Origin: CAZSDP01 sp964605665
GTDB taxonomy: Bacteria > Planctomycetota > UBA8108 > UBA1146
Assembly: GCA_964605665.1 (NCBI GenBank)
Contig: CAZSDP010000008.1
Location: 1-64,000 of the forward strand
Direction of reading: 5' to 3'
Length of the DNA: 64,000 bases
A program made the translations under genes and the position numbers. Below the pieces are notes generated by a model. The model had not been told where the DNA came from. It worked only from the letters and a program-made list of their open reading frames with translations, and ran no database searches. Below are positions 8,294 to 17,374 of this stretch, in pieces. Every line of letters begins with the position of its first letter. The stretch's first letter is position 1.

Positions 8294-10207
8294 ATGAAGA
8301 AGCTGTCCTCGAACCCGAGGAACTCAGTGGCACGACTCTCGATCAAAGAGTTCACCACTTTGGCCTGGGTTGCTGTCGTCCCGCTACTCGGGGTGATGCT
8401 CATCACAACTGCCGGCTGCAATGGATCGAGTGGTATCCCGAACTTGACGCAAGCCGCGGTCGCACTACCCAGTAACGTCAGCTACGTCGGTCCGCGAATG
8501 AACGCACCTCGTTATAGCCACACCTCGACCGCCCTCGATGACGGTTCAGTCCTCGTCGTCGGTGGAACCGATGAGCTGCATCTCACTGCGATCGAAACGG
8601 TCGAAATCTTCGATCAGTCGGCATTCGTCGACCTCAACCAACCGATTCCCGACTCGATCTCTGGAGACTTCGTCGATCAAGACATCGACGGGAACCTGAT
8701 CACCCTCGTCAATGGAGGCCGCTTCTTTCACACCTCCAATGCGATCGAGGATGGCAATGTGGTGGTGATCGGCGGATCCAACAACATCCTTTTTGGACTC
8801 GCCAACGACATCTCCGAAATCTTCGATCCACAAACGCGCACCTTTACCGTCACCGAGCTCCAGATCGATCCTGATGACGACATCGAAATGCCGCGCGTGC
8901 GCCATACCACCCATCGCCTTCCAAACGGCAGGTTGTTGGTCGCTGGCGGTCAGGAGTCGGAGACGATCGTCATTCCCGGTGGTGGCCCCTTTGGACAAAC
9001 CGCAACTCAGGACGCTTTCGCCTCCACCGAGTCGGTCGAGATTTTCGATCCGGCTGGCCTCGCCTTCACACCAGCACTCGACAACACGGGATTTGCAGCT
9101 GAACTGACCACCTCACGTGGGCGAAGTGGGCATGCAGCCGTCACATTCGCAGGCTTCGATGAGTTGATGAACACCGGAGACGATCTCGTCGGCTTCGTCG
9201 CCGGGATGATGACTCTCTCGGCGCTCTCGCTCGGTGCACCGGAAGACCTGTTTCCGTGGAATCCACTCCAAACCAAATTGACCTCGATGGACTTCTACCA
9301 CACTCCGACCGGCACGATGAACCTCGCCCAAGGGCTCGTTCTCACCGAGCGGATGAATGATCCGATCGCTATCAACCTCGGTTCAAGTCGAGTGAATACA
9401 CCCTTCGGCGATCTCGGCATGGGAAATGTCGTGTTGATCTTCGGTGGTGACAACGACGATGCCGGCTGTCCGGCAGGGGGCGCAGCAACCGGTGGTGGTA
9501 GTGCGGACGAGTCGGAGCTACTCGTCGCGACTTACACCGGGTTTGGACCAGCGAACGGTGCCCGGTTCCTCCGTCAGACCGGGGGAGCCTCCTTCACCCA
9601 TGGCGCCGAAGTTTTGATCTCCGGGTTCAACGCTCCGAATTGTCCAACCTACAATCGATCAAAAACCGGCGGAGTCCTGATGGACATGCTTCGAAGTTAT
9701 GACGGCCAAAACTTCATCACTTCCGCCGTGGTTTGCGTCGGAGGACATGACGGCACGCCGACTCCCGCCGGGTGCGCCACCACCACCACCTCCTTTGGAG
9801 GCTGTGGTGCGAATCAGATGTATGGCTACCACTTCTTCGATCCGTTCTACAACGTAGAGAGCCAAAATGAGCCGTGGAATTGGAGTGACAACATCACCCA
9901 AGGAAACCCCCTCGGGATTCGAGGAACGTGGCTCGGATTCGACGCAGCAATCCCCAGCGAATCTCTGGATGGCTATGCAGGACCAAACCCCGAAGACACG
10001 GTGATCATCCCAACGATGTCCGAAGGACGGCTGATGCACACGCTGACGCGAATTCCTGGAGAAGATGGCTTGGTCAACAATCTAGATGACCGAATCGTCG
10101 TCATCGGTGGTACCGGAAGCTACATCCCCACCTTTGGGGATGACGCGCTGGCGATTTCTTGCGAAATCTACTTGCCACCCGACGCAGGCATTCCGTCGAT
10201 TCCATAG
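8294..10207 (+). CDS. Kelch/galactose-oxidase-like lipoprotein, copy 2
   Basis: Paralogue of the preceding kelch lipoprotein, about 637 residues and alignable throughout (same PRMN-PRYSHT start, the same blades, the same PPDAG-IP end). I start at ATG 8294, behind GGGAG, rather than the upstream in-frame GTG at 8228, since this gives a normal lipoprotein signal MKKLSS... ending in the lipobox TAGC. Most differences from copy 1 are in loops around 6770-6980 versus 9610-9820. A strong terminator follows at 10237. Function unknown; expected to be membrane-anchored and exposed. Confidence 0.82.
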   Translation: MKKLSSNPRNSVARLSIKEFTTLAWVAVVPLLGVMLITTAGCNGSSGIPNLTQAAVALPSNVSYVGPRMNAPRYSHTSTALDDGSVLVVGGTDELHLTAIETVEIFDQSAFVDLNQPIPDSISGDFVDQDIDGNLITLVNGGRFFHTSNAIEDGNVVVIGGSNNILFGLANDISEIFDPQTRTFTVTELQIDPDDDIEMPRVRHTTHRLPNGRLLVAGGQESETIVIPGGGPFGQTATQDAFASTESVEIFDPAGLAFTPALDNTGFAAELTTSRGRSGHAAVTFAGFDELMNTGDDLVGFVAGMMTLSALSLGAPEDLFPWNPLQTKLTSMDFYHTPTGTMNLAQGLVLTERMNDPIAINLGSSRVNTPFGDLGMGNVVLIFGGDNDDAGCPAGGAATGGGSADESELLVATYTGFGPANGARFLRQTGGASFTHGAEVLISGFNAPNCPTYNRSKTGGVLMDMLRSYDGQNFITSAVVCVGGHDGTPTPAGCATTTTSFGGCGANQMYGYHFFDPFYNVESQNEPWNWSDNITQGNPLGIRGTWLGFDAAIPSESLDGYAGPNPEDTVIIPTMSEGRLMHTLTRIPGEDGLVNNLDDRIVVIGGTGSYIPTFGDDALAISCEIYLPPDAGIPSIP

Positions 10208-10236
10208 AGCACCGTCTCTCTCCGGCCCTGTGGCCT

Positions 10237-10278
10237 GCCGCTCGTGGACACGAAGAGTGTTCGCGAGCGGCGTTTTTT
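10237..10278 (+). terminator. Rho-independent terminator after kelch copy 2
   Basis: GCCGCTCG pairs with CGAGCGGC, with an inner ACAC/GTGT stem, followed by G and six T. It starts 29 bp past the stop codon. Confidence 0.8.
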
Positions 10279-10348
10279 CGAGTGAGTCGCCAATCCATCT
10301 GAGTCAGAGTCTCGCTCCACGAGGAAACAACCGTCCTTGGAGGTCCTT

Positions 10349-11389
10349 ATGACCCCACGAACCCTGATCTTCATCGTTGTCATCACCGGCAGCCTCATCA
10401 CTCTGACCCTCTTCGGCCCCTGGAACGCAGACCCCACCCCATTGCCAAAACCGACCAGCCCTCCTGAGCAGGCTGCCGAAGCAACCCCGTCCGAATTTCC
10501 ACCATTGGCGGGGAGCGAGCTGATCGCGAATCTCCCAGATCCTTCGACGAAGGAGTGGAGCCCTGAACTGGAAGAGCTTCGCCTCCAACTCCTGGAGATC
10601 ATGCACCAGTCCCTCGAAGGCACGACCCCCAATGAGCGCATCCGACTGCTCGCCGCTCGCAAAGCCGCACTCCAGGAGCTTCTAGACTCCCTCGGACCAG
10701 AGTCGGTTGAGCTGCTCATCGCCCTGCTCTGGGTGGAAACCGACTTCATGTTGCGTCGACAACTGATTCTTGCGCTGGGGCGAATCGGTACCGATGAAGC
10801 AGTCGACGCCCTTGTTGCCCTCTATGAATTCGATCGCGAGCTCGGTAAGGAAACCGAACTCAACTACGTAATCAAATCGATCGGAATGGCAAAAACCGGC
10901 CACTCTTTCAATGTCCTCGCCGACCTCATTACAGATGAGCAGGCGGAGATACACCGATTCCGCTTTGTCGAGCAACTGGGATACCACCCAGACAATCTCC
11001 GTGCGGTCCCGATCTTTCTCGAGGCCGCAGACCCAGAACAGCAGCCATACTTCAAGACCCGAAGCAGAGCGGCTCTGGCGTTGAAGTGGGCAGGCGACCC
11101 TCGCGCAGCCCCCCAAATCGAGGCTCTCCTCGATCGAGAGCAAAACGAGTACGCTCGACAGGCCTTGGTGGGAACTCTCGGTGATTTAGGAACCACCGGT
11201 TCGATTCCGAGTCTCGAAACGGTGGCGCGAACTGATACAAATCATCAGACGAGAATGTCGGCGGTTCGAGCCCTCGCCAAGATCGAAAGCACTGCGATCC
11301 GAGCGATCCTCGAAGAGATTCTGGAGACTGATGGCAACCAGTATGTACGACGTGAAGCGAGGCAGGCTCTCGACAGGATTCCCCGGTAG
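10349..11389 (+). CDS. Membrane-anchored HEAT-repeat protein
   Basis: About 346 residues. The ATG at 10349 follows GGAGG by five bases; the longer frame from 10337 is less likely. An uncleaved signal or single membrane segment (LIFIVVITGSLITLTLFG) is followed by a Pro-rich linker and then HEAT/PBS-lyase-type helical repeats from about residue 100 to the end (LILALGRIGTDEAVDALVAL, ALALKWAGDPRAAPQIEALL, QALVGTLGDLGTTGSIPSLE, AVRALAKIES). Such arrays are protein-binding scaffolds. It sits seven bases before the third kelch lipoprotein and is probably cotranscribed with it. No specific function is known to me. Confidence 0.8.
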   Translation: MTPRTLIFIVVITGSLITLTLFGPWNADPTPLPKPTSPPEQAAEATPSEFPPLAGSELIANLPDPSTKEWSPELEELRLQLLEIMHQSLEGTTPNERIRLLAARKAALQELLDSLGPESVELLIALLWVETDFMLRRQLILALGRIGTDEAVDALVALYEFDRELGKETELNYVIKSIGMAKTGHSFNVLADLITDEQAEIHRFRFVEQLGYHPDNLRAVPIFLEAADPEQQPYFKTRSRAALALKWAGDPRAAPQIEALLDREQNEYARQALVGTLGDLGTTGSIPSLETVARTDTNHQTRMSAVRALAKIESTAIRAILEEILETDGNQYVRREARQALDRIPR

Positions 11390-11396
11390 GGGTCTG

Positions 11397-13595
11397 TTGA
11401 CGTCGCTCTCTTCTCACCCGATCTGGATGGCACTCAGCTACTCCCTCCTATTGGGAGTGGGGATCTCCCTTGCCGGCTGCAACATGGGTCCTCCAGAACC
11501 AAAATTGATCGCAGCACGATTCATCGACGAAAACGCGGATGGTGCGCCTCAAGCTGATGAGTCGATCCTGCTGATTTTCGATCGTAGTCTCGAGCTCGAG
11601 ATCCCGGTCCAGACCGGACTTCGCCTCCTTCCTCAGGGAAGTGCCGGCGCATACACCATCCACCCTGGAACAGATCCCAACACACTGAAGGTCCAACTCG
11701 GAGCTGGCAACTTGGATCTCACGCCGGCAGGTGTTTACGGAGACTCTTCTTCTAAAGGCGCGACCGGCATACAGTTGAACTACACTGAAATCGATCGGCT
11801 ATTGACGAGTAGTGGGCAACCGATGCGAGGAAACTCATCAGTAGTCGATTTCGAGCCTCTTCCTCCTGAACCACCCCACTTAGTCGAGGCCGAGTGGATC
11901 GACCGCGACGGCAGCGTGACGGTCAATGAAGGAGACGAGCTACTTCTCACCTGGGACCGTGAGGTCAAGACCTCCCCAACTCTCCGTCGATATGGCGACC
12001 AGATCCCCGATGATTTGATCATGCTTCCCGTGCCCAACGACCGACTCCACGACGGCATACGACGATCGAAGGTTGAGTCCAGTCGGGGCCTCAGCCAACA
12101 GACCTCTTTGCTTCTCGGTTCTCGACCCAAGTTCTCCGTACAAGGTGAATTCGATCGGAGCAAGGTTCGCCGATTCTCAGGAGACCCCAGTGGCATCGCC
12201 ATCATGGGTACTGAAATCCGTCCACACCTCTCTCTCACCGATGCCCAAGGAGTCGGCGTCGCCTCTCGTGAAGTGATCGACATCCAGGGTGAATGCGACC
12301 CTTTCCAACCGGCTCCAGACACCTTCACGCTCGCGGGAGAACTCGCAGGCCACACCGCCACTGAGCTCCCCGACGGACGAATCATCATCGCTGGAGGGTG
12401 GCGTGACGAAGAACGCAAGACTGTCTTCACCGATGAAATCTGGATGTACGAACCATCTCTCAGCATTTGGCGCGGCCCCTGGCAACTCAAGAAACCAAGA
12501 GCTTGGCATACAGCGACATACTTTCCCGGATACGATCAAGAGCCTGATACCGAGGACGACTTCATACTCATTGTCGGTGGCTACTCGAGCCAGGCTCTCG
12601 AAGTTTGTGAGTTGATCTATCCCAATCTATCACCAAGGCCTGGAGAGCCTGGACGATCTCTCGTCAGCACCTGGTTGCAGCCTGCGAACAACCATCCAAC
12701 GCCACGATACCACCACACCGCTCACGCATTGCCAGGCGAGAGCATCGTCGTGGTCTCTGGCGGACTACTCTCACCCGGGTTCCTGAATGGACTCGTTGAG
12801 ACCATCGAGGTCGAGTACGACGAGAGTGGTTCACCGGTCAGCGCATACAAGCGCCAGCACGCACAACTTCAAGTGGCACGTATCGACCATGCTTCCGTGC
12901 TAGTCGAGAGTGAAGTCGGACCACTTCTCTTTGTCTACGGGGGATATGGCAGAGGAGACCTGAAGAGTTGGCAGGTGGAGTATGAAAGATGTGAAGTTCT
13001 CGATCGCCCTGAGTTGCTCCTCCTCGACCCCTCCAAACCTGAGCTCGCGACGACCCCTTGGGAGCTCGCAACGGGCACAAGAATCGGCATACGACGAGGC
13101 TTGAGGATCGTCACACTGGCGGAAGAAGAACACCCCTGGCTGGTCGTCGGCGGAACTGACCTCCCCCCAGGCCTAGATAACGAGTCGATTCGCAGCTGCC
13201 GCGAAGTCTACCGTATCGATCTCGATCTGAGCGGAATCACCTCTGCGACCGAACGTCGCCCCCCACAATTACGCATCGTTCCCGCAGGAGAACTCTCCGC
13301 GGCCAGGTCGGGGATCGGCGTCATGCGACTCGAAGATGGGAGAGTTCTGATTCTCGGTGGCATTCGTGAACGAGAACGCACTCGTATCGCGGAGCTCTAC
13401 GATCCAAAAGCAGGGACGGACGGTACGATCGAGCCGATTTGTCGAGATCTACTCAGCCCTCGAGGCGCCTTTCCAAAGGGTAACTTCACCGTCAGTCGCA
13501 CCTATGACGAGCAACTCTTCAAAGATCGGATTTTGATCGTGGGCGGTACCGGGCCTGGAGAGATCGGCTGTGAGGTCTTCGAAGCTTCGCAATAG
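11397..13595 (+). CDS. Large kelch-repeat lipoprotein
   Basis: About 732 residues. The open frame begins at 11331, inside the HEAT gene, but a TTG at 11397 behind TAGGGG gives a clean lipoprotein signal ending in the lipobox LAGC. The N-terminal third holds two Ig-like or SbsA-like segments (ARFIDENADGAPQADESILL, AEWIDRDGSVTVNEGDELLL), and the rest holds kelch blades (HTATELPDGRIIIAGGW, HTAHALPGESIVVVSGG, GIGVMRLEDGRVLILGG, DRILIVGGTG). It is related in design to the two kelch genes upstream but is not a close copy. Expected to be surface or periplasmic. Its function and any link to the T2SS are unproven. Confidence 0.78.
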   Translation: MTSLSSHPIWMALSYSLLLGVGISLAGCNMGPPEPKLIAARFIDENADGAPQADESILLIFDRSLELEIPVQTGLRLLPQGSAGAYTIHPGTDPNTLKVQLGAGNLDLTPAGVYGDSSSKGATGIQLNYTEIDRLLTSSGQPMRGNSSVVDFEPLPPEPPHLVEAEWIDRDGSVTVNEGDELLLTWDREVKTSPTLRRYGDQIPDDLIMLPVPNDRLHDGIRRSKVESSRGLSQQTSLLLGSRPKFSVQGEFDRSKVRRFSGDPSGIAIMGTEIRPHLSLTDAQGVGVASREVIDIQGECDPFQPAPDTFTLAGELAGHTATELPDGRIIIAGGWRDEERKTVFTDEIWMYEPSLSIWRGPWQLKKPRAWHTATYFPGYDQEPDTEDDFILIVGGYSSQALEVCELIYPNLSPRPGEPGRSLVSTWLQPANNHPTPRYHHTAHALPGESIVVVSGGLLSPGFLNGLVETIEVEYDESGSPVSAYKRQHAQLQVARIDHASVLVESEVGPLLFVYGGYGRGDLKSWQVEYERCEVLDRPELLLLDPSKPELATTPWELATGTRIGIRRGLRIVTLAEEEHPWLVVGGTDLPPGLDNESIRSCREVYRIDLDLSGITSATERRPPQLRIVPAGELSAARSGIGVMRLEDGRVLILGGIRERERTRIAELYDPKAGTDGTIEPICRDLLSPRGAFPKGNFTVSRTYDEQLFKDRILIVGGTGPGEIGCEVFEASQ

Positions 13596-13756
13596 AAATC
13601 TCGGGGCACTAAAGTCGACCAGAAACACTCCGATGCTGACATCCACTCGAAAGCGAACCAGCTGATCACAGATTGAGATTCGCGGAAGAAACCACCTATA
13701 GGCGATCTTCGGCGAATCCCGCCAAGAAACGAACTGTGTTGATTCTCAATACGAAA

Positions 13757-13790
13757 TGTGGGCGAAGTGAAATCTTCCACTTCGCCCACA
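13757..13790. terminator. Bidirectional terminator between converging genes
   Basis: Perfect 13-bp inverted repeat, TGTGGGCGAAGTG and CACTTCGCCCACA, with an 8-base loop. It lies between the plus-strand kelch gene (stop 13595) and the minus-strand gspM-like gene (stop 13828), where both transcripts should end. The T-tracts are weak on both sides. Confidence 0.7.
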
Positions 13791-13827
13791 CTGATTGTTC
13801 ACGATGAAACTGAATTCTTGTCGCGAG

Positions 13828-14373
13828 CTACGATTCGGTCGTGTAGGTCACGAGACTGAGATCTAACTCCCAGTCGTCAGGATCGGTTTCCTTGCGCTTC
13901 TTCGAAGTCACTTTGATTTTCTTAAACTCGAGATGAGGCGCTTGTTGCTCCAGCATCGCCAGGAATCGGTACACTTCATCGATGCGCGCCGGGTTGAAGG
14001 TCACTCGATATTGGTGCTCGAACACCCGACTCTGCTTGCTCCCACCACCGACCGGCTTTCCCTGACTTGAATCAGCACTCTCGATCTTCAAAGTCGACTT
14101 CTTGAGCACTGCATCAACCGCGACATTAATTCGACTCGAGTTCTCCTCGCTCTCCTTACGTCGGCGATTGTTCTTGAGGGACTCTTTCGATGCCGGGCTC
14201 TTGATCAACTCCTCGAGGTTCTTCAAGTTCGCCAGCTGCTTATCTCGCTCCTGCTTGTTCTTCTGCACCTTGACGTTGGAGAAGACGCCCCAACCAGCAA
14301 AGAAGACTGCGCACAAAAAGAACGTGAGCATGACGATTTGGACAAGATCGTTTTTTTGGTTTGAGGCTGCCAT
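13828..14373 (-). CDS. gspM: GspM/PilO-like T2SS inner-membrane protein
   Basis: 181 residues with one N-terminal membrane segment (LVQIVMLTFFLCAVFFAGWGV) after a short cytoplasmic start, a coiled-coil-like stretch (KQERDKQLANLKNLEELIKS), then a ferredoxin-like periplasmic domain (EHQYRVTFNPARIDEVYRFL). This is the GspM/PilO layout. The start overlaps the stop of the PilM/GspL-like gene by one base. Family sequences are poorly conserved, so the symbol rests on topology, size and operon position (K-C-L-M). Confidence 0.65.
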   Translation of the reverse strand: MAASNQKNDLVQIVMLTFFLCAVFFAGWGVFSNVKVQKNKQERDKQLANLKNLEELIKSPASKESLKNNRRRKESEENSSRINVAVDAVLKKSTLKIESADSSQGKPVGGGSKQSRVFEHQYRVTFNPARIDEVYRFLAMLEQQAPHLEFKKIKVTSKKRKETDPDDWELDLSLVTYTTES

Positions 14374-16130
14374 CAGTTGTCATCCCGTTTGTAGATCAGC
14401 TCGACCGTCACGTCATAGCCACCAGACTTCGCCTCTTGAGGGCTGGCGAACACATTAAAGTACTCTGTATTGTTGTTGAGAGACTCTTCGATGGCTGTTG
14501 AGGCAGTCGCCGAGTCCACATTGAGCTTGATCTGGCTCTTTGTCCCCTTCTTCTTCCAGGGGTTAAAATCAAAGGACTCGTACTTCGGATAGACTTTTGG
14601 AACGGTCTGACTCACCGCTCCATAGAAGTCTTCAAAGAGTTCCATCGCACCGATGTACTGCTTCAGTCGCGGCCCTTTCTTCGAGCCCTGCCCCTCCATC
14701 GCCTTCAATCGATCTTTGGCAGCACGATGGATGTTTGGATTCTGCAAGCTGACCGGGGATTCAAAGAACGACTGATACATATCAGCCTGATTCGTCTTCA
14801 AAATCGCAATCTCTTGTGCGAGAGATCTCGCTTGTCGATGTTGACCCACCATCCAAACCAAGGAGACCGCGGCCAGGAGGAGGCTCACAAGAGTCAACGA
14901 CGGCATCAGTCTTTCGAAACGACGCTCAAACCGAAACTCGTCTCGACGCAATTCAAATGAACTCGAAGGGAAACCTGCGCTTCGTAGCGCGAGTCCATAT
15001 GACACAGCTCCAGCGATTTGAAAGTCCTCCGCTTTCGACCCAGCGAAATCGAGTTCGACTCGATCGAGCGGAAACTCCGTGGCATTGACCTCGAAGTGGT
15101 GACTCAGGCGATCGACCGCTTCTAAAGCACGAACTTCTCCTCCGGTCAGGACGAGTCTCTCGATCGACCCTCCGAGCAAGTGACTTGCGAAGGTCCGCTC
15201 CAACTCGACGACAATTCGATCGAGGGGATCTGTTGCCGTCGCGAGAGCATGAGAACTCGCCGGCAACGCTTGCGACGCGCCCTCCGCAGCTTCGAATCGC
15301 GCAAATTCGTCATCCGCAACCACTGCGAAGAGAGGCGCTTCCGAATCTTCGGACGGAGAATCTTCCGAAGACGGCTCCAGGCCACTCAGCGATCGCTCAA
15401 TTTCTGCGAAACGATCTTCGATCTCTGAGTCTTGGTTCTCCTCGTCACCATCGACCGCTTCCGTCGGCTCCTGCGTCGTGGTCAGCAGTGGTGATTCGGG
15501 CGTTCCAGGTCGCACAACATTCCAAACTGACCGTACCTTCGTGATACGTCCCGATTCCAAGAGTAAGAATGTGGTGTGCTCTCGCTCAATCTGTACCAGG
15601 AGCGTATTGACTTCATCCGCCCCCGATTCCGAATTCAGGTACGAGGTGGCAAGAGCTGTCGCATTGATCTCGACGTGGATGGGGTCAATTTGCGCTGATT
15701 GAAGACTCTCTAGATCTTTGCCAAAACGATCCTTTTCCACTCCACAGAGAATCAGACGGCTTCCCGATTCTGTTTCAGAGCACTTGATGAACTCGATCAA
15801 CAGATCATCGATGGAGTGGGAGAAAATGTAGCTTTCGCTCTCATAACGAATCGTCTTCGCGATCATCTCGTCTCGGGTATAGGGCACCGAGATCTCACGC
15901 AGAATCGCCCGATCCGCTCCAATCGAGAGAGTGGTATCGAGTCCAGCGCGCTCTTTGGAGTTGAGCACTGGCCCCAGGAGGCTTCGCAAAGAGTCGCTAC
16001 GCTCTTCAGTCGTCTCCCCGGAGAGTTGCCCTTCGACGAAGTCAACCACGCGAACGCTCTTCGGTGATCCCTCGACCACCGTTGCTCGCACCTGATCACC
16101 GTCGATTTCAATCCCGCCGTAGTAGGTCAT
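14373..16130 (-). CDS. gspL: GspL/PilM-like actin-fold platform protein
   Basis: 585 residues. The N-terminal part (about 1-210) resembles the actin-like fold of PilM and cytoplasmic GspL (YYGGIEIDGDQVRATVV, ISVPYTRDEMIAKTIRYESE). An acidic Ser/Glu-rich insert (about 220-280) splits it from a second actin-like segment, followed by one membrane segment near 408-430 (LTLVSLLLAAVSLVWMVG) and a PilN-like periplasmic domain. It is thus a PilM-PilN type fusion as in GspL, and would recruit GspE to the membrane. It overlaps the upstream gene by four bases (ATGA) and gspM by one. Confidence 0.75.
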   Translation of the reverse strand: MTYYGGIEIDGDQVRATVVEGSPKSVRVVDFVEGQLSGETTEERSDSLRSLLGPVLNSKERAGLDTTLSIGADRAILREISVPYTRDEMIAKTIRYESESYIFSHSIDDLLIEFIKCSETESGSRLILCGVEKDRFGKDLESLQSAQIDPIHVEINATALATSYLNSESGADEVNTLLVQIEREHTTFLLLESGRITKVRSVWNVVRPGTPESPLLTTTQEPTEAVDGDEENQDSEIEDRFAEIERSLSGLEPSSEDSPSEDSEAPLFAVVADDEFARFEAAEGASQALPASSHALATATDPLDRIVVELERTFASHLLGGSIERLVLTGGEVRALEAVDRLSHHFEVNATEFPLDRVELDFAGSKAEDFQIAGAVSYGLALRSAGFPSSSFELRRDEFRFERRFERLMPSLTLVSLLLAAVSLVWMVGQHRQARSLAQEIAILKTNQADMYQSFFESPVSLQNPNIHRAAKDRLKAMEGQGSKKGPRLKQYIGAMELFEDFYGAVSQTVPKVYPKYESFDFNPWKKKGTKSQIKLNVDSATASTAIEESLNNNTEYFNVFASPQEAKSGGYDVTVELIYKRDDN

Positions 16131-17122
16131 CGGTTCCTCGGTCTATTACCACCGCCCTGGTAAATCGCTTTCTCGCGCTCTTCCGGACTCATCCGAGAAT
16201 TTGGATCGTTCGCGCGCATGCGAGCGGCCTTCGCTCGATCCGCTGCTTCTGCAGCCTGGCGAGCTCGCGCGCTCCCCGCATCTGTTCCTTGCCGACCGGG
16301 TCTCGCGTTCGGTTTCGGAGGCGTCGTCCTCGGCGCAGGTTTCGCCGGACGCCGAACTTCACCACGGTTGTCTTGACTGGGGGGAACCGCGCCTCGTGGA
16401 AGATTGGTTTCACTTCCATCGTCCTCGGCCCCGATCAACATGCTGATCTTCCCGTTCTCGTCGAAGTCGAGTCCGGTGAGCTCCACCTTCTCACGCTCTA
16501 GACGATACCGGCGCCCAGCAGGGTCTCGATACTCGAGAGCCTCCGGCTCCAGTTCGATCCGCTCTGCCGTGTACTCCAAACCGTCGATCGTAAAGGTGCC
16601 GCCTTGGCGGACGTATCGCGTCTGCTGCGCAGCTGCTGGAGAGGGACGCCGCACACTTCTCGATCGATTCGTACGGCTCCGCGATGAAGGAGTTCTTCCC
16701 CGCGTCGCTCGGCGAGTATTCCTCCCCGCGGTCGGCGCTGTCACGACATTGGTCTCAACCTTTTGCTGGATCGTCATCGCTCGGTAAGGCCCGGTCGCGG
16801 TGGTGCTGGCAATCTCCCAACTGTCGAGGGGACCACTCTGCATCGCCGGCAGATCTTCCTTGGGGGTGACCGGCTTTGGCTGCACCGGGATCGGCTTCTC
16901 CGTCTTGTGGATTCTGAGAAGATTGTTGAGCTTGCCCGCATCGAAAGGTCTCTGCCCCTCTTCCGGCACGACAAACTTGCTCGCATCGGGAAGTTCGATC
17001 GCCAGCTGTTCTTCTGACCCCTTCAGCACGAGCCCTACGGCGAAATAGCCCATACCGAAGAGGGCTCCAACATTCACCAGTAGTAGCAGCCACCGTAGGG
17101 CATTAACTCCGAGTCGCGGCAT
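16127..17122 (-). CDS. gspC: GspC-like inner-membrane protein
   Basis: 331 residues with an N-terminal membrane segment (WLLLLVNVGALFGMGYFAVGLVL). A periplasmic region follows, with an Arg/Ser/Thr-rich linker (about 130-160) and a compact beta-rich domain (RQGGTFTIDGLEYTAERIEL...RRYRLEREKVELTGLDF), then a Pro/Arg-rich low-complexity tail ending NRPRNR. GspC links the inner-membrane platform to the secretin through such a domain. Sequence similarity is weak and the call rests on topology and its position between gspK and gspL. It overlaps gspL by four bases. Confidence 0.55.
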   Translation of the reverse strand: MPRLGVNALRWLLLLVNVGALFGMGYFAVGLVLKGSEEQLAIELPDASKFVVPEEGQRPFDAGKLNNLLRIHKTEKPIPVQPKPVTPKEDLPAMQSGPLDSWEIASTTATGPYRAMTIQQKVETNVVTAPTAGRNTRRATRGRTPSSRSRTNRSRSVRRPSPAAAQQTRYVRQGGTFTIDGLEYTAERIELEPEALEYRDPAGRRYRLEREKVELTGLDFDENGKISMLIGAEDDGSETNLPRGAVPPSQDNRGEVRRPAKPAPRTTPPKPNARPGRQGTDAGSARARQAAEAADRAKAARMRANDPNSRMSPEEREKAIYQGGGNRPRNR

Positions 17123-17151
17123 CGCAGACTCCTTCGATCATTGCGGTGTTC

Positions 17152-17185
17152 TCGCCAAAGATGGCGAAAACGACTCATCGTTTTC
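17152..17185 (-). promoter_or_regulatory. Two overlapping hairpins in leader of gspC-like gene
   Basis: TCGCCA-AAGA-TGGCGA (17152-17167) and GAAAACGA-CTCA-TCGTTTTC (17166-17185) are both perfect and share two bases, so the two stems can only just stack or compete. They lie 30-63 bp upstream of the gspC-like start, in the 252-bp gap after gspK. They could act as an attenuator or processing site setting the ratio of gspK to gspC-L-M. The structure is seen; the role is inference. Confidence 0.4.
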
Positions 17186-17374
17186 AACAACTCGCAGCTC
17201 GCTGCCGAGAAAACTCTCAACGCGTCTTCTCAATGCAGCCTCTCTGTAAGCAGCTGCGCAGTCTCGGCGATCACCTCAGGGAAACCGATCGTCGACCGGG
17301 TGATCGTAGACGAGCGAGCTCTCCACGAAAACCGTCGAGAAACCGCTCCAGGTCGTCGTCCCTCCTCGGAGGCT

